Source: Ailurus styani (taxonomy: Eukaryota; Chordata; Mammalia; Carnivora; Ailuridae). From it: a DNA stretch of 64,000 nt. The stretch covers positions 2,916,532 through 2,980,531 of the forward strand of contig LNAC01000032.1 in the NCBI GenBank assembly GCA_002007465.1, in the 5' to 3' direction. The notes below the pieces were generated by a model. The model searched no databases. It was not told where the DNA came from and saw only the letters and a program-made list of their open reading frames with translations. Below, one piece after another: positions 1 through 9,347 of the stretch (positions are counted from its first letter, which is position 1; each line of letters opens with the position of its first letter). Both the position numbers and the translations under genes were made by a program.

Positions 1-676
1 TGGCTGTGATCTCCCCTTAGGCTGTAGAGCAGTGCCGGGTCACCCCTTGATCTCGCTTACCTGCGAAGAGCTCCAGGATGAAGAGCCACCCATGCTGTGT
101 TTGGTGTCTTGATTTCTTTTTCTTTCTTTCTTTTTTTTTTCTATGTGCTTTTCTTTTTCCTGTGACTTTGGGATCTTCTCACTTTTCTTATGTTTTTCTG
201 CCCTTTTGATGGAAGGACTGGGATTTCCTTATTATAACAATATCAAATCAATATCAAAATATCAAAAGTTTCTTAACAACACGCCGTTTAGCAAGCTTTC
301 TTAATCTTGGCATTATTGACATTTGGGACCAGATAATTTGTTTGGGTGGGGGGTCCTGTGCATTCTAGGGTGCTTGCCCTGGGGAGGGGGAGATGTTGCA
401 GAATCACCTCTGTTGAGACTCAAAGATTTATAATAATATTGACATATTTGGATCTTATTTTCTTTTTAATTATTTCATCATTAGTGACAATTCCAAAATA
501 TGCTTTTTTTTTTTTTTTAAATCTCTCCAGACTTTCTACTTTCGTATTTGGAGCTGATCTAGATGTTTTGAGAGTAATAGAAGTCCTGGTTTCTAAATAA
601 ATGAAGATAATCACATGTATCTCAAAAGTAGAAAGCAAATCACAAGACAGATCTTGGTGACAAATATAATGAAATT

Positions 677-872
677 TTTTTTAAAAGATTTTATTTATTT
701 ATTTGACACAGAGAGAGAGAGAGAGATCACAAGTAGGCAGAGAGGCAGAGAGAGAGGAGGAAGCAGGCTCCCCGCCGAGCAGGGAGCCTGATGCGGGCCT
801 CGATCCCAGGAACCTGAGATCATGACCTGAGCCGAAGGCAGAGGCTTTAACCCACTGAGCCCCCAGGTGCCC
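677..872 (-). mobile_element. Can-SINE (tRNA-derived), antisense
   Basis: Antisense arctoid-type SINE: T-rich tail complement, AAGATTTTATTTATTTATTTG, GA-rich stretch, ATCACAAGTAGGC, ending in CCCCAGGTGCCC. It is flanked by a perfect 12-bp target-site duplication TATAATGAAATT (665-676 and 873-884). It sits inside the PAPSS1 intron. Confidence 0.97.
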
Positions 873-3800
873 TATAATGAAATTATTTAATATGGTCAAA
901 GCAATGTCCTTATTATCTAGCACTGTCCAGGGTTTACCTAATTTTCTGGTTAACCCATGAATGCTTAAGCTGTTTGGGTCCCTAATTTTGAAAAACTCTT
1001 TGAAAATGTATTCTCTCTCTGTAACCTCCTGCAACTAAGTAGGCTGTATACTGGAAACAGGACCCAGGGACGTCAGTGTGCTGCTCAGAAGAGGCCAGGG
1101 CATTCTGCTGAGAGGAAGTTTTCGTACAACCAGAGTTGAGCCATGGACCTCACACCAGGCAGTTTGATGTGGACAATGGCCGTCTGAGGGCGTGTGAGTT
1201 TAGCTTTCTGAAAGTTGGAATCCACTGTTGAGTAATCAGAGAGTTCTTTCAGAAGCTGGTGAAAATGGATATGCTCTTATTCCTGGTTGAAAGCACAGAA
1301 GCCCCATTTTGCCCATTGAGATATTTTTGGGTCCTTGTGAAGCCTGTCCATTGGCACTCAGTTAAAGACCTGCATTCATCTACACTGTGGTAAATTAGAG
1401 GTTTCATGACCCTATTTGGTAATGAACACTGAGTTGACTTCAGTACACGTTTTGGGACAGTCCTGGAATTTCGTTATTTGACTGTTTAGTAGGAGCTGTT
1501 CTCTAGTTTTTACTTATAAGATTGGGGTCCTGGAAGGAAAACATGATGAATTAAGGATTTTGGTAAATAGGTTCTAGATAATTACATTTTTTGTGTATTT
1601 CAGTTGGTTTTTGGTTTGAAACTAAAAGTTGTTAAATTTGTCATGTATTATGCTAGAGAAAGAAAGCCATAAGTAACTTTTTGTCTGGTTTTGAAGAGAT
1701 GACTTTTGACCTCAAGCCTAAGAATTCTTAGTGTTTTGATCTACACAGTATCATATATGAGCTGCTTTCAAGTTGGATGAAAAGTTAATTAGACCCAAAA
1801 TAATTCTTAGCTTCACTTACAAGTTACTACTATAATTTTTAGTTCTATCAGAGAAGAAATAATCTTTTGCTTCTCTGATTGCTTATTGTCCAGCTAGCAT
1901 TTCTTAAAAAGCCGATCTAATTGAATGTGAACCTTCAAAAGATACATTTGATGGGCCATCTGCTGACCCCAACTCTTGTCCATTTGAGCAGCTTGTGCTG
2001 GTGGCTCTGATGGCCGCATATGTGGACTAAGAGACAGCAGATGGTTGTAAAGATTTAAAATCTTCAACAAGTGGCCAAGAGTCATTGTACTTTGGAGTTT
2101 GTCAAGATGCTGGCCACATGTGGTTAGTACATCCCACGTGGGACAAGATGCTGGTGCATCCCACAGAGCTTTCTAGATGGTGTGCTTTTCCCCTTCCTGC
2201 CATTCGAACCCCTTTTTTTCTTGAAGAACTGTGGATTATAAGAATCTATGACCAAGTGGTTTTGAGAAGGAAAAAAAATCCAACATACTTGTGTTTTCTT
2301 TTTTCAGGTGCCATGGGAGATTGGTTAACTAGTGTAATTAGGTGGCTTATTAGAATTGTTTTGTAGTGAAAGCCTTAGGGTCATTTATTTAGTAGCTTTT
2401 TCTGCTCCTGGCAGATTGCTGATTACTCACAGCTAAAGTGAATAGCTAATTGTACATTATTCCCCACATGTCTGAGTTTTTACTTGATTTAATTATTTCT
2501 GTAAGGTGATATCTAATTAAAGATGAACTGTGAAAAATTCAATTATGGGTAATGTGACTCTTGTGTCAAGTCCTTGCACCTGACTTCTGATAAAAAGAAA
2601 AATCTTTCTGTGACAGTGCAAGTATGAGACGGAGGAAAATAAATGTGTTTTCCTTAGCCAGGGTGGAGTGGAACCTCCACCATGTGGGAACAGAAACTCC
2701 CATTTCATGTGATGAAGAAATGTTTGTGGCATGCAGGGCAGATGGAGTGTGAAATAGCGTCAGGAAAAGAGGTACCCAGGGACCTTGGTTTTAAAATGCA
2801 ATTTCAGAAGGAATGCAAGCAAACTTCTGGATTCCAGACAGTTTGGCATTGTGGGGGAGAGAAAGGGCTGTAATTGATCTGGCGTTTTTTCCTTTCATCA
2901 GATAGTCAGGACAGAGTCACCCCGCAAGCCGTGCTCTCACTTCTTTCTCCTTGCCTTCAAGAACTAGCACTTGGTGCATGTGACACAAGGTTTCCTTTGT
3001 TGAAATCAGACTTTAAAATTGATGTGGCCGTAGAGCTCTAGGGTCCTAATTTTCCCCAGCAAAGCTTATTTAGGGTGCTGATCAGTGAACCTCCAGAGCT
3101 AAATGAACTGATTTTGCATCTGGTTGGAGTGAGGATATTTAGATACAGTTGGATAGCTCTATGGACCGCTCTACCCTCTTGGCTTCCTCTCTGACCCTGC
3201 CCTCAGGAGTGACCTGGTTGGCCTGGAGACAAAGTCAGCAGTGTTGATGGGTTCTATTATGAATCCATTCCCACACAACTTCTTCTTACCCTTGAAGACA
3301 GACTTTACATCTTTATTGAGAAGGTTGAGACCATTTTGCATTAACTGCTTTGTCTTTTTCTAACCCCATATCGTCACTGTTTCTTCTTCCCTTGATGCTC
3401 CTCCTTGTCCAAGCCCCCCTTCCTGTGTCCTTCATGCCAGACTTCCTTCTCCATCTTTCATTTCTCTCCTGGCTTTCATCTTCCTCCCTTTTCTCAGTCT
3501 TGCCATTTAATTTTTTTCCACCTCTATACTTGCTAAAACTGCCCTTTTCCTTTAAAAAAAAAAACTCATCTTTTTTCCACTCTGTATCTCTGCCAGTTTA
3601 CTACTCAGTCTCTTTTCTTCACCATTTACTAAAACTCCTCAGTTAAGATTTAAATTCTGATTTGGAAGCCCAGTAGGGTTTTTTCCTCGTGGTCATTTCT
3701 CTCAGCCTCTCTGTGGCCTTAACACTTTAGAATTTCTCTTCTTCTGTGACTTCCATATCATCTTGGTTTTCCTTCTACTCCTTTGACAAATGCTTTTGCT

Positions 3801-5450
3801 TTTGCTGAGTCGTCTTTCTTTGGAGAGCTTACCTGTTTTCTCCAACTCAGTTTTCATTTTAGTGTTGTTAAATTTACAGATTGTTCCTGACCCCAACCTT
3901 ACTGAATGTTTTGAAATCGCCTCTCAGTCTTGCTTCTTTTCTAGGCCCATCCCACAGTCAATTTCTTTTTCTCCCTTTAGGTTGTCGTTTGTATAAGAGA
4001 AAGATGTTGGCTTACTTCCTGTGTCAACTGTGGTAACCAGCCATCTGCATGGGCCCGTATGTTCTAGAAGATCTGACTTGTCTTGCACATTGAACAGATG
4101 ATAGAAGTGAGAGATAGCCTCTAGATTGAAACTGTTTGGATCCATCTTTTAAGCAGTATCTGTTAACTTTTCATTTTTATTGATCATCACTGAAAATCTA
4201 TAGAGACATTTAAAAGAGGTTTTTCCTAAGCAGATGAGAGCTGTTGAAATGTTGAGCTGAATGCATATATATATATCTTACTTTTTGGTAGTTGAGGGAA
4301 TAGGAAGAGGCTGGGTGACTAGGGGAAGATATTGCATGCCTGAATTTAAGTAGTACTTTTTGGCTTAATGGTAAGAGATGATTTTCGTGTGCCTGATGAA
4401 ATGAGTCACGCTGTTTTGTATTGCTATCCTCCATGTACAGTATTCCAGAATAACATTTTCAGATATGTTTCAGACGGGGTTGGGGCATTCACTAAAGTGT
4501 GGGTATTTCACTGGGTAGTGGGGCCAACAGCCAATCGAAGAAGTAGAACTTGATTCAGGACCGAGAGTCGTGTTGGTCTTAGGAACTAACAGTAGTGGTC
4601 GGGCATAGGGCCAGGCCAGGTGAAAGAGGTACACACTGCCTGGTGGTAATACCACAGGTTGCAAGGGTTAGAAGCCCCGTGAGCAGTGGGGTCATTGAGC
4701 ACACAGACAAAATCAGAAAAGCAGAAAGAGAAACCAGAAACTGGTACACAGTTTGGATCATGAGGAAATCACAATACTTGGTCTTTCTTGGTCTGGAGCC
4801 CACGGTCTGAGAGCTCCTAGGTAGATTAAATGAACTAGGTTAGGAAGGTGGTATGTGGGTTTCCCTGCCTAAAGTGGAAGTAAGTAAGGTCAGAGAGAAG
4901 ACAGATCTGAAGATGATTATGGAAGAGAGCATTATGAAGGTCATGTAGAAATCTCTAGTGTTAGTAATCTAGGTTTAGATAAAAGGGAATGTACAAGTAG
5001 CTAAGATTCACCACAGCAATCAAAAACCCTGTATTCCCCCCTTTTTGCCAGAAGATGAAGAGTAGTGACTCATTTAAGATTTATGCGTGGTTCTATATTG
5101 AACCAGTAGAATTTGTCTATACATACACCTTTCATTCTTTTATATTTTACCAAATATTTATTGAGCTCCTGATAGGAAAGCTAATAAAGTACCTGATCAC
5201 TGGTTCAAAAATATTTCAGTGTTCTTAGCACCATTCAGATATACTCTTTACTGTTAATTAATGCCTGCTGTGTAAGTGTGAATTAATAGCCATTATAACT
5301 ACTGTGAGACCAGAATAGGAAGCATAATTCTGTAGCAGCACCTTATTTATCTGCTCATCAGGGGCAGTATTCCAAATGATTGAGGTTTCAGGTTAATTTA
5401 AAGTTAAATTTTTAAAAATTATTTAAAATCACTTTGAGTAGAGATTTTTT

Positions 5451-5675
5451 ATTTTTATTTTTATTTTTTATTTTTTATTTTTTTTAAAGATTTTATTTAT
5501 TTATTTCACAGAGGGAGAGAGATCACAAGGAGGCAGAGAGGCAGGCAGAGAGAGAGAGGGGGAAGCAGGCTCTCCGCTGAGCAGGGAGCCCGATGCGGGC
5601 CTCGATCCCAGGACCCTGAGATCATGACCTGAGCCGAAAGCAGAGGCATTAACCCACTGAGCCACCCAGGCGCCC
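5451..5675 (-). mobile_element. Can-SINE, antisense
   Basis: Full-length antisense copy ending in CCACCCAGGCGCCC. It has a perfect 16-bp target-site duplication TGAGTAGAGATTTTTT (5435-5450 and 5676-5691) and a long TTTTTA-rich tail complement. Low divergence from the copies at 677 and 44188 suggests a fairly recent insertion. Confidence 0.97.
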
Positions 5676-5879
5676 TGAGTAGAGATTTTTTAAAATAAAC
5701 TTTTACTTATATAAATTATTGATATTTGATATTTTTGATTTTGATATTGACAATTGATAAAAATCATTGCAGAAATGCACAGAAAACATGAGCAAAATTA
5801 AAAGCATTTGTGAATACTGTATAGAAATAACCACTATTAATATTTGGGTATATTTCTTTATAGCTTTCTCTCCATACAC

Positions 5880-6125
5880 TCTGTATTTTAACAAAATAGC
5901 ATTTGTGTTGCACATACAGTTTTGTGTCCTGATTATTTTATTCGGTGCTATACCATAATTTATTTAGAACCTTCAACCTTCGGGTCATTTACAATAGTTT
6001 ACTACCCCAAAACAATGTTCAGATAGCTACCTTTAATGCATAACATTTGTGTGCATCTGGTTATTTCCTTAGTGTAGATTCCTGGCAATGTGATTATTAG
6101 TTAAAAGAGCATACTTGGCATCCCT
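5880..6125 (-). mobile_element. Old LINE-1-like fragment, antisense
   Basis: Contains diverged versions of phrases typical of antisense mammalian LINE-1 ends: 'ccataatttatttag', then 'gtgcatctggttatttcctta' and 'gtagattcctggcaatg'. Boundaries are soft. Confidence 0.5.
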
Positions 6126-6639
6126 GTAGAAGCACGTGGCAGTTTATGATTTATGATCCCCAGGTTAATGCCACAGATAATGAAGTGGGGAGGGAACATA
6201 CAGCTCCTAACTAGGAGTAAACAAAGCCTGTGATCTGGTACCCTAAGTGATCTAGAGCTCTTGATGGGTCCTGGTCTGCTCTGTAGGTTGGTTCTCCTTG
6301 TTTGAGGGAAGAGGGTGAAATTACTAGTAGACAGTATGTGACATAGCCATAGGTGCTCAGTGCTTAGTGGTTTAAGGGCCTTTGTGTGTTTTTGAATATA
6401 AGAAGATGAGAAAAACAAACACCACTTTTATGGTATCTGATCAGTGGGATAGTATCAATTATTGCTACATAACTTGCTTTTGCTAATAAAACAATGGTAG
6501 TGTTTCTCTTAATGCCCCATTATGCATTTGACCTTTCAGATTCAGACTTCCTAAAAAATTTTCAGTCTGTGGTAGCTAAATTGGATTTAATACTTTCTTG
6601 TTTTTGTAAATTTCTAGTTCTAAATTAGTAGTTGGTATG

Positions 6640-6995
6640 GGCTGGGGAGGAGGAAGTGAGGGGGACAGGTGGGTATGGCTGTAAAAGGCCAAGCCAAGGT
6701 GGTCATGGTTTTGGAATTGTTAATGCGTCTTGACTGTGGTGGATACATGAACCTGCATAGGTGATGAAATTGTATAGAACTAAATACACAGAGCACGGGT
6801 AGAACTAGGGAAACCTTAATCAGGTTGGTAGGTTGCATCCATACTGATAACCTGATTGTGATACTATGCTATGGTTTTGCAAGATGCTACCATTGGGGAA
6901 ACTGGGTAATGGGTGTACATGAGCTCTTGCTGTATTATTTCTTAAGATTACATGTGAATATACAATGATCTTAGTAAAAATTTCAATTAAAATTT
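6640..6995 (+). mobile_element. LINE-1 3' end (old mammalian), sense
   Basis: A G-rich 3' UTR start (6640-6690) is followed by 'cttgactgtggtggatacatga', 'ttttgcaagatgctaccattg' and 'gtattatttcttaagattacat', which match the order of the L1M 3' UTR. It is 5'-truncated and has no clear A-tail. Confidence 0.75.
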
Positions 6996-7200
6996 GTTTC
7001 CTAGTTCCAAAAATGGATAATTTTTGATAGCATGGTGTTTTTTTGTTCAGTGGCAAATATGAAATCAGATCGATCATTCATTTTACAAGTACTGTGTTTT
7101 ATCCAGATTTTTTTCCCCATCAAGCTTATCTACCATGAGCAGAAGAACAAAAGCTTTTTAAAGTTTCACTATCACTAAGATTCTAAAAATGGGAAATCAT

Positions 7201-7216
7201 TTTTTTTTTCTTTCAG
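7201..7216 (+). promoter_or_regulatory. PAPSS1: 3' splice site (polypyrimidine tract and AG acceptor)
   Basis: A run of T/C ending in TTTCAG directly precedes the coding exon, so the exon starts at 7217. The reading frame entering the exon is phase 2: the first exon base completes a codon begun in the previous exon. Confidence 0.93.
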
Positions 7217-7355
7217 CCATGAAGACTATGAATTTATTTCAGGAACACGAATGCGCAAACTTGCCCGAGAAGGCCAGAAACCTCCAGAAGGTTTCATGGC
7301 TTCCAAGGCCTGGACTGTGCTGATGGAATACTACAAATCCTTGGAGAAAGCTTAA
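7217..7355 (+). CDS. PAPSS1: PAPSS1 terminal coding exon (C-terminal 45 residues of PAPS synthase 1)
   Basis: Read after one splice-phase base, the exon encodes [20 protein letters not shown], then [25 protein letters not shown] and a TAA stop at 7353-7355. This is the extreme C terminus of the ATP sulfurylase domain of the bifunctional PAPS synthases. These enzymes make APS from ATP and sulfate (C-terminal domain) and phosphorylate it to PAPS (N-terminal APS kinase domain), supplying the cell's sulfate donor. The ending SLEKA and the segment GQKPPEGF point to PAPSS1; I recall PAPSS2 as having NPPDGF and ending SLEKN. From memory the family usually reads MAPKAW where this copy has MASKAW, and VLTEYY where it has VLMEYY. 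Both would be conservative lineage changes. There is no frameshift or early stop, and the acceptor and downstream poly(A) signals are intact, so this is the functional gene and not a retrocopy. The rest of the gene lies left of the window. Confidence 0.95.
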
Positions 7356-7731
7356 GCACTCCACCTTTGACACTTCACTGAGTAACAAGAGGGGACCACA
7401 TAATTACTATTGGCATTTGTTTGTGGTGGTGTCTGTCTGGATACACTTCCCCAAAACAGACCACTTTCCTTAACTAGCATCAGTTTTGGTCTGCCTTGTG
7501 AGTTTTGTTTTTTGTTTTGAACTAGTGTAACACACTGCTGGTTTTAATGTATCTTTTCCACTTATTATAGTTAATATTCCTACAATACAATTTTAAAATC
7601 TTTGTCTTTTTATATTATATTTATGCTTCTGTCTTATGATTTTTTTCAAGCTGTTATATTAGTTGTAACCAATAGTATACACATTGAATCTCATTTTTCA
7701 TCCCTTGAAAAAAGAAAAAAATCCACTAAAG

Positions 7732-7737
7732 AATAAA
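7732..7737 (+). terminator. PAPSS1: Proximal poly(A) signal AATAAA
   Basis: Canonical AATAAA about 377 bases after the stop. It lies in an A-rich context and could give a shorter alternative 3' UTR of about 400 bases. Confidence 0.6.
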
Positions 7738-7922
7738 CTTGGCTAGACTTTGTTTTGGGAATTTTACAAAACATCTATAGCAATTAGATTTTCTTTTTCT
7801 ACATTGAAAGTATAAACTGCTTTCTTCTTTCCTTCCAATAAGCGATTGATCTCTCAGCTAGCTATTATAATCTATTCTTATGATCTGTGTAAGCCCTGAA
7901 TGAACTTTCTTTATTCAATAAC

Positions 7923-7928
7923 ATTAAA
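7923..7928 (+). terminator. PAPSS1: Distal poly(A) signal ATTAAA
   Basis: The common variant ATTAAA, followed after about 20 bases by T/G-rich sequence (around 7945-7975). It is the likely main cleavage site because the unique, repeat-free 3' UTR appears to end here. Confidence 0.65.
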
Positions 7929-7945
7929 CTTTTTGGCTTCTTATT

Positions 7946-8320
7946 TATGTGATATTTTTTGTTTACATGTAACCTTTCTTTCTTGAGAAACGTTTCTGAT
8001 GGAGGAGGGAAAATATAGGCATCTTTCATTACCAGAGTCTAATAATTAGTTCCTACACTGTGTTTTATAGTGAATTTTTAAGTGGGAAAATGATAATGCA
8101 TTCTTAGTCTATCCAAAAACTCAACCAGTTTTCCCAAATATCTCTCATAGTCTTAAACACCTAAGGTGGTGGTTCCAGTAATAGAGACCTGATAGAGGGA
8201 GTTAGAGGGATGACAGTCCATTTGGGGCGGGGGCAGCATATCAAGTTTGCTTTTATAGAATATCCTCAAGTAGACTATTCAAGTGGAGATGTTTAGTTTG
8301 GAGCTGGATATACAATTTTG
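7946..8320. other. Intergenic sequence just past PAPSS1
   Basis: I see no repeat family or gene here. The first ~30 bases are T/G-rich and may aid cleavage of the PAPSS1 transcript. Confidence 0.5.
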
Positions 8321-8340
8321 GTTGGGATGCCAGCATTTTT

Positions 8341-8576
8341 TTTTAAAAGTAGTGTGGAGCCCAATGCAGGGCTTGAACTCATGACCCTGAGATCAAGACC
8401 TGGGCTGAGATCAAGAGTAGCCACTGACTGAGCTACACAGGCGCTCCTTTTTATTTTTTTAAGTAGGCTCCACACCCAGCATGGAATCCAACAACGACTT
8501 GAACTCATGACCCTGAGATTAAGACCGGGGCTGAGATCAAGATTTGGGCATGTAACTGAGCCACCTAGGCATCCTC
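8341..8576 (-). mobile_element. Dimeric Can-SINE (two head-to-tail units), antisense
   Basis: Two older-type SINE units in the same antisense orientation (about 8341-8446 and 8447-8576), each carrying CTTGAACTCATGACCCTGAG. They are joined through an A/T linker at about 8448-8462. A single perfect 17-bp duplication GGGATGCCAGCATTTTT (8324-8340 and 8577-8593) brackets the pair, so they inserted as one unit. Each unit lacks the (TC)n/AATAAA tail of younger copies. Confidence 0.85.
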
Positions 8577-8666
8577 GGGATGCCAGCATTTTTGATTTGT
8601 AATCACACTTTTTATGAAATAATCATGATCTGGCCTTAAACATTTAGCATTAAAAAAGAGATGGCA

Positions 8667-8861
8667 GGGGCACCTGGGTGGCTTATTCGTTAAGCAGCTA
8701 TCTGGGCTCAGGTCATGATCCTGGGGTGCTGGCATTGAGCCCCACATCAGACTCCCTGCTCAGTGGGGAGCCTGCTTCTCCCTCTCCCTCTACCTCTCCC
8801 CCTGCTTGTGCTCGCTCTCTCTCTCTCTCTCTCTCTCTGTCAGATAAATAAATAAAATCTT
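8667..8861 (+). mobile_element. Can-SINE, sense
   Basis: Starts GGGGCACCTGGGTGG, has a long (CT)n block at about 8812-8838 and ends in AGATAAATAAATAAAATC plus an A-tail. An imperfect target-site duplication of about 16 bp lies at 8652-8667 and 8862-8877. Confidence 0.95.
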
Positions 8862-8985
8862 AAAAAAAAAGATGACAGATTGTACATGGAGATAGTATTT
8901 TTAATTTAATTTTATTTTTTCAGTGATCCAAGATTGTTTATGCACCAAACCCAGTGCTCCATGCAATACGTGCCCTCCTTAATAC

Positions 8986-9004
8986 CCACCACCAGGGGGC
9001 GCCT
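8986..9004 (+). promoter_or_regulatory. Candidate CTCF site at LINE-1/SINE junction
   Basis: The bases CCACCAGGGGGCGCC at 8989-9003 contain all 14 central positions (CCACCAGGGGGCGC) of the well-known CTCF consensus. The left half comes from the antisense LINE-1 and the right half from the SINE head. Binding is not shown by sequence alone. Confidence 0.55.
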
Positions 9005-9149
9005 GGGTGGCTCAGTGGGTTAAGCCTCTGCCTTCAGCTCAGGTCATGATCACAGTGTCTTGGGATGCAACCCCGCATCGCATTGGGCTCACTGCTCAGC
9101 AGGGATCCTGCTTCCCCCTCTCCCTCTGCCTGCCTCTCTGCCTACTTGT

Positions 9150-9186
<37 letters not shown>

Positions 9187-9205
9187 GTCAAATAAATAAA
9201 ATCAT
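8995..9205 (+). mobile_element. Can-SINE, sense, nested in LINE-1
   Basis: Full-length sense copy beginning GGGGGCGCCTGGGTGG and ending TGTCAAATAAATAAAATC, inserted into the antisense LINE-1 at 8899-9331. It has no 3' target-site duplication because an inverted SINE tail follows directly. Confidence 0.95.
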
Positions 9206-9260
9206 TTTTTTAAAGATTTTATTTATTTATTTGACACAGAGAGAGAGATCACAAGTAGGC
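9206..9260 (-). mobile_element. Inverted SINE tail fragment (fold-back with the preceding SINE)
   Basis: About 55 bases of SINE 3' end in antisense. With 9140-9205 it makes a long hairpin whose two ends are GCCTACTTGTGATCTC and its exact complement. The arms differ only in the number of TC and AATA units. Confidence 0.85.
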
Positions 9261-9347
9261 CCCCACCCCCACCCCTCCATAACCCTCTGTTTGTTTCTCA
9301 GAGTCCACAGTCTTATCTTTCATCTCCCCCTTACATGGAGATAGTAT

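Larger units (their letters stand above)
1..7216 (+). other. PAPSS1: PAPSS1 last intron (partial, 5' end outside window)
   Basis: This is non-coding sequence upstream of the PAPSS1 terminal exon. I looked for the preceding exon, whose family sequence ends in a YYD-type motif just before the HED of the last exon, and did not find it, so the intron runs off the left edge. It contains Can-SINEs at 677-872 and 5451-5675, an old antisense LINE-like piece near 5880-6125 and a sense LINE-1 3' end at 6640-6995. A C/T-rich stretch lies at 3340-3660. The remaining parts (1-660, 885-5430 and 7000-7190) show no feature I recognise. The short open frames here have no family resemblance and are chance. Confidence 0.85.
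7356..7945 (+). other. PAPSS1: PAPSS1 3' UTR
   Basis: AT-rich sequence follows the stop codon and contains no interspersed repeat, unlike the flanks on both sides. Two poly(A) signals are visible (7732-7737 and 7923-7928). A T/G-rich stretch after about 7945 is a plausible downstream cleavage element. The 3' end is inferred from the second signal. Confidence 0.8.
8899..9331 (-). mobile_element. 5'-truncated carnivore LINE-1, antisense, with SINE nested inside
   Basis: The pieces 8899-8994 and 9261-9331 together form the carnivore LINE-1 3' region in antisense: 'agtgatccaagattgttta', then 'ccctccttaatacccaccac', then 'tttgtttctcagagtccaca'. A perfect 16-bp target-site duplication TACATGGAGATAGTAT (8883-8898 and 9332-9347) defines the outer ends. 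The middle is interrupted by SINE material at 8995-9260. About a dozen LINE bases expected at the right junction appear lost. Confidence 0.92.

Noticed and set aside
8667..9205. tRNA gene candidates in the SINE heads
   Set aside because: The heads derive from a tRNA but lack a foldable cloverleaf and anticodon arm; they are SINE promoters, not tRNA genes.
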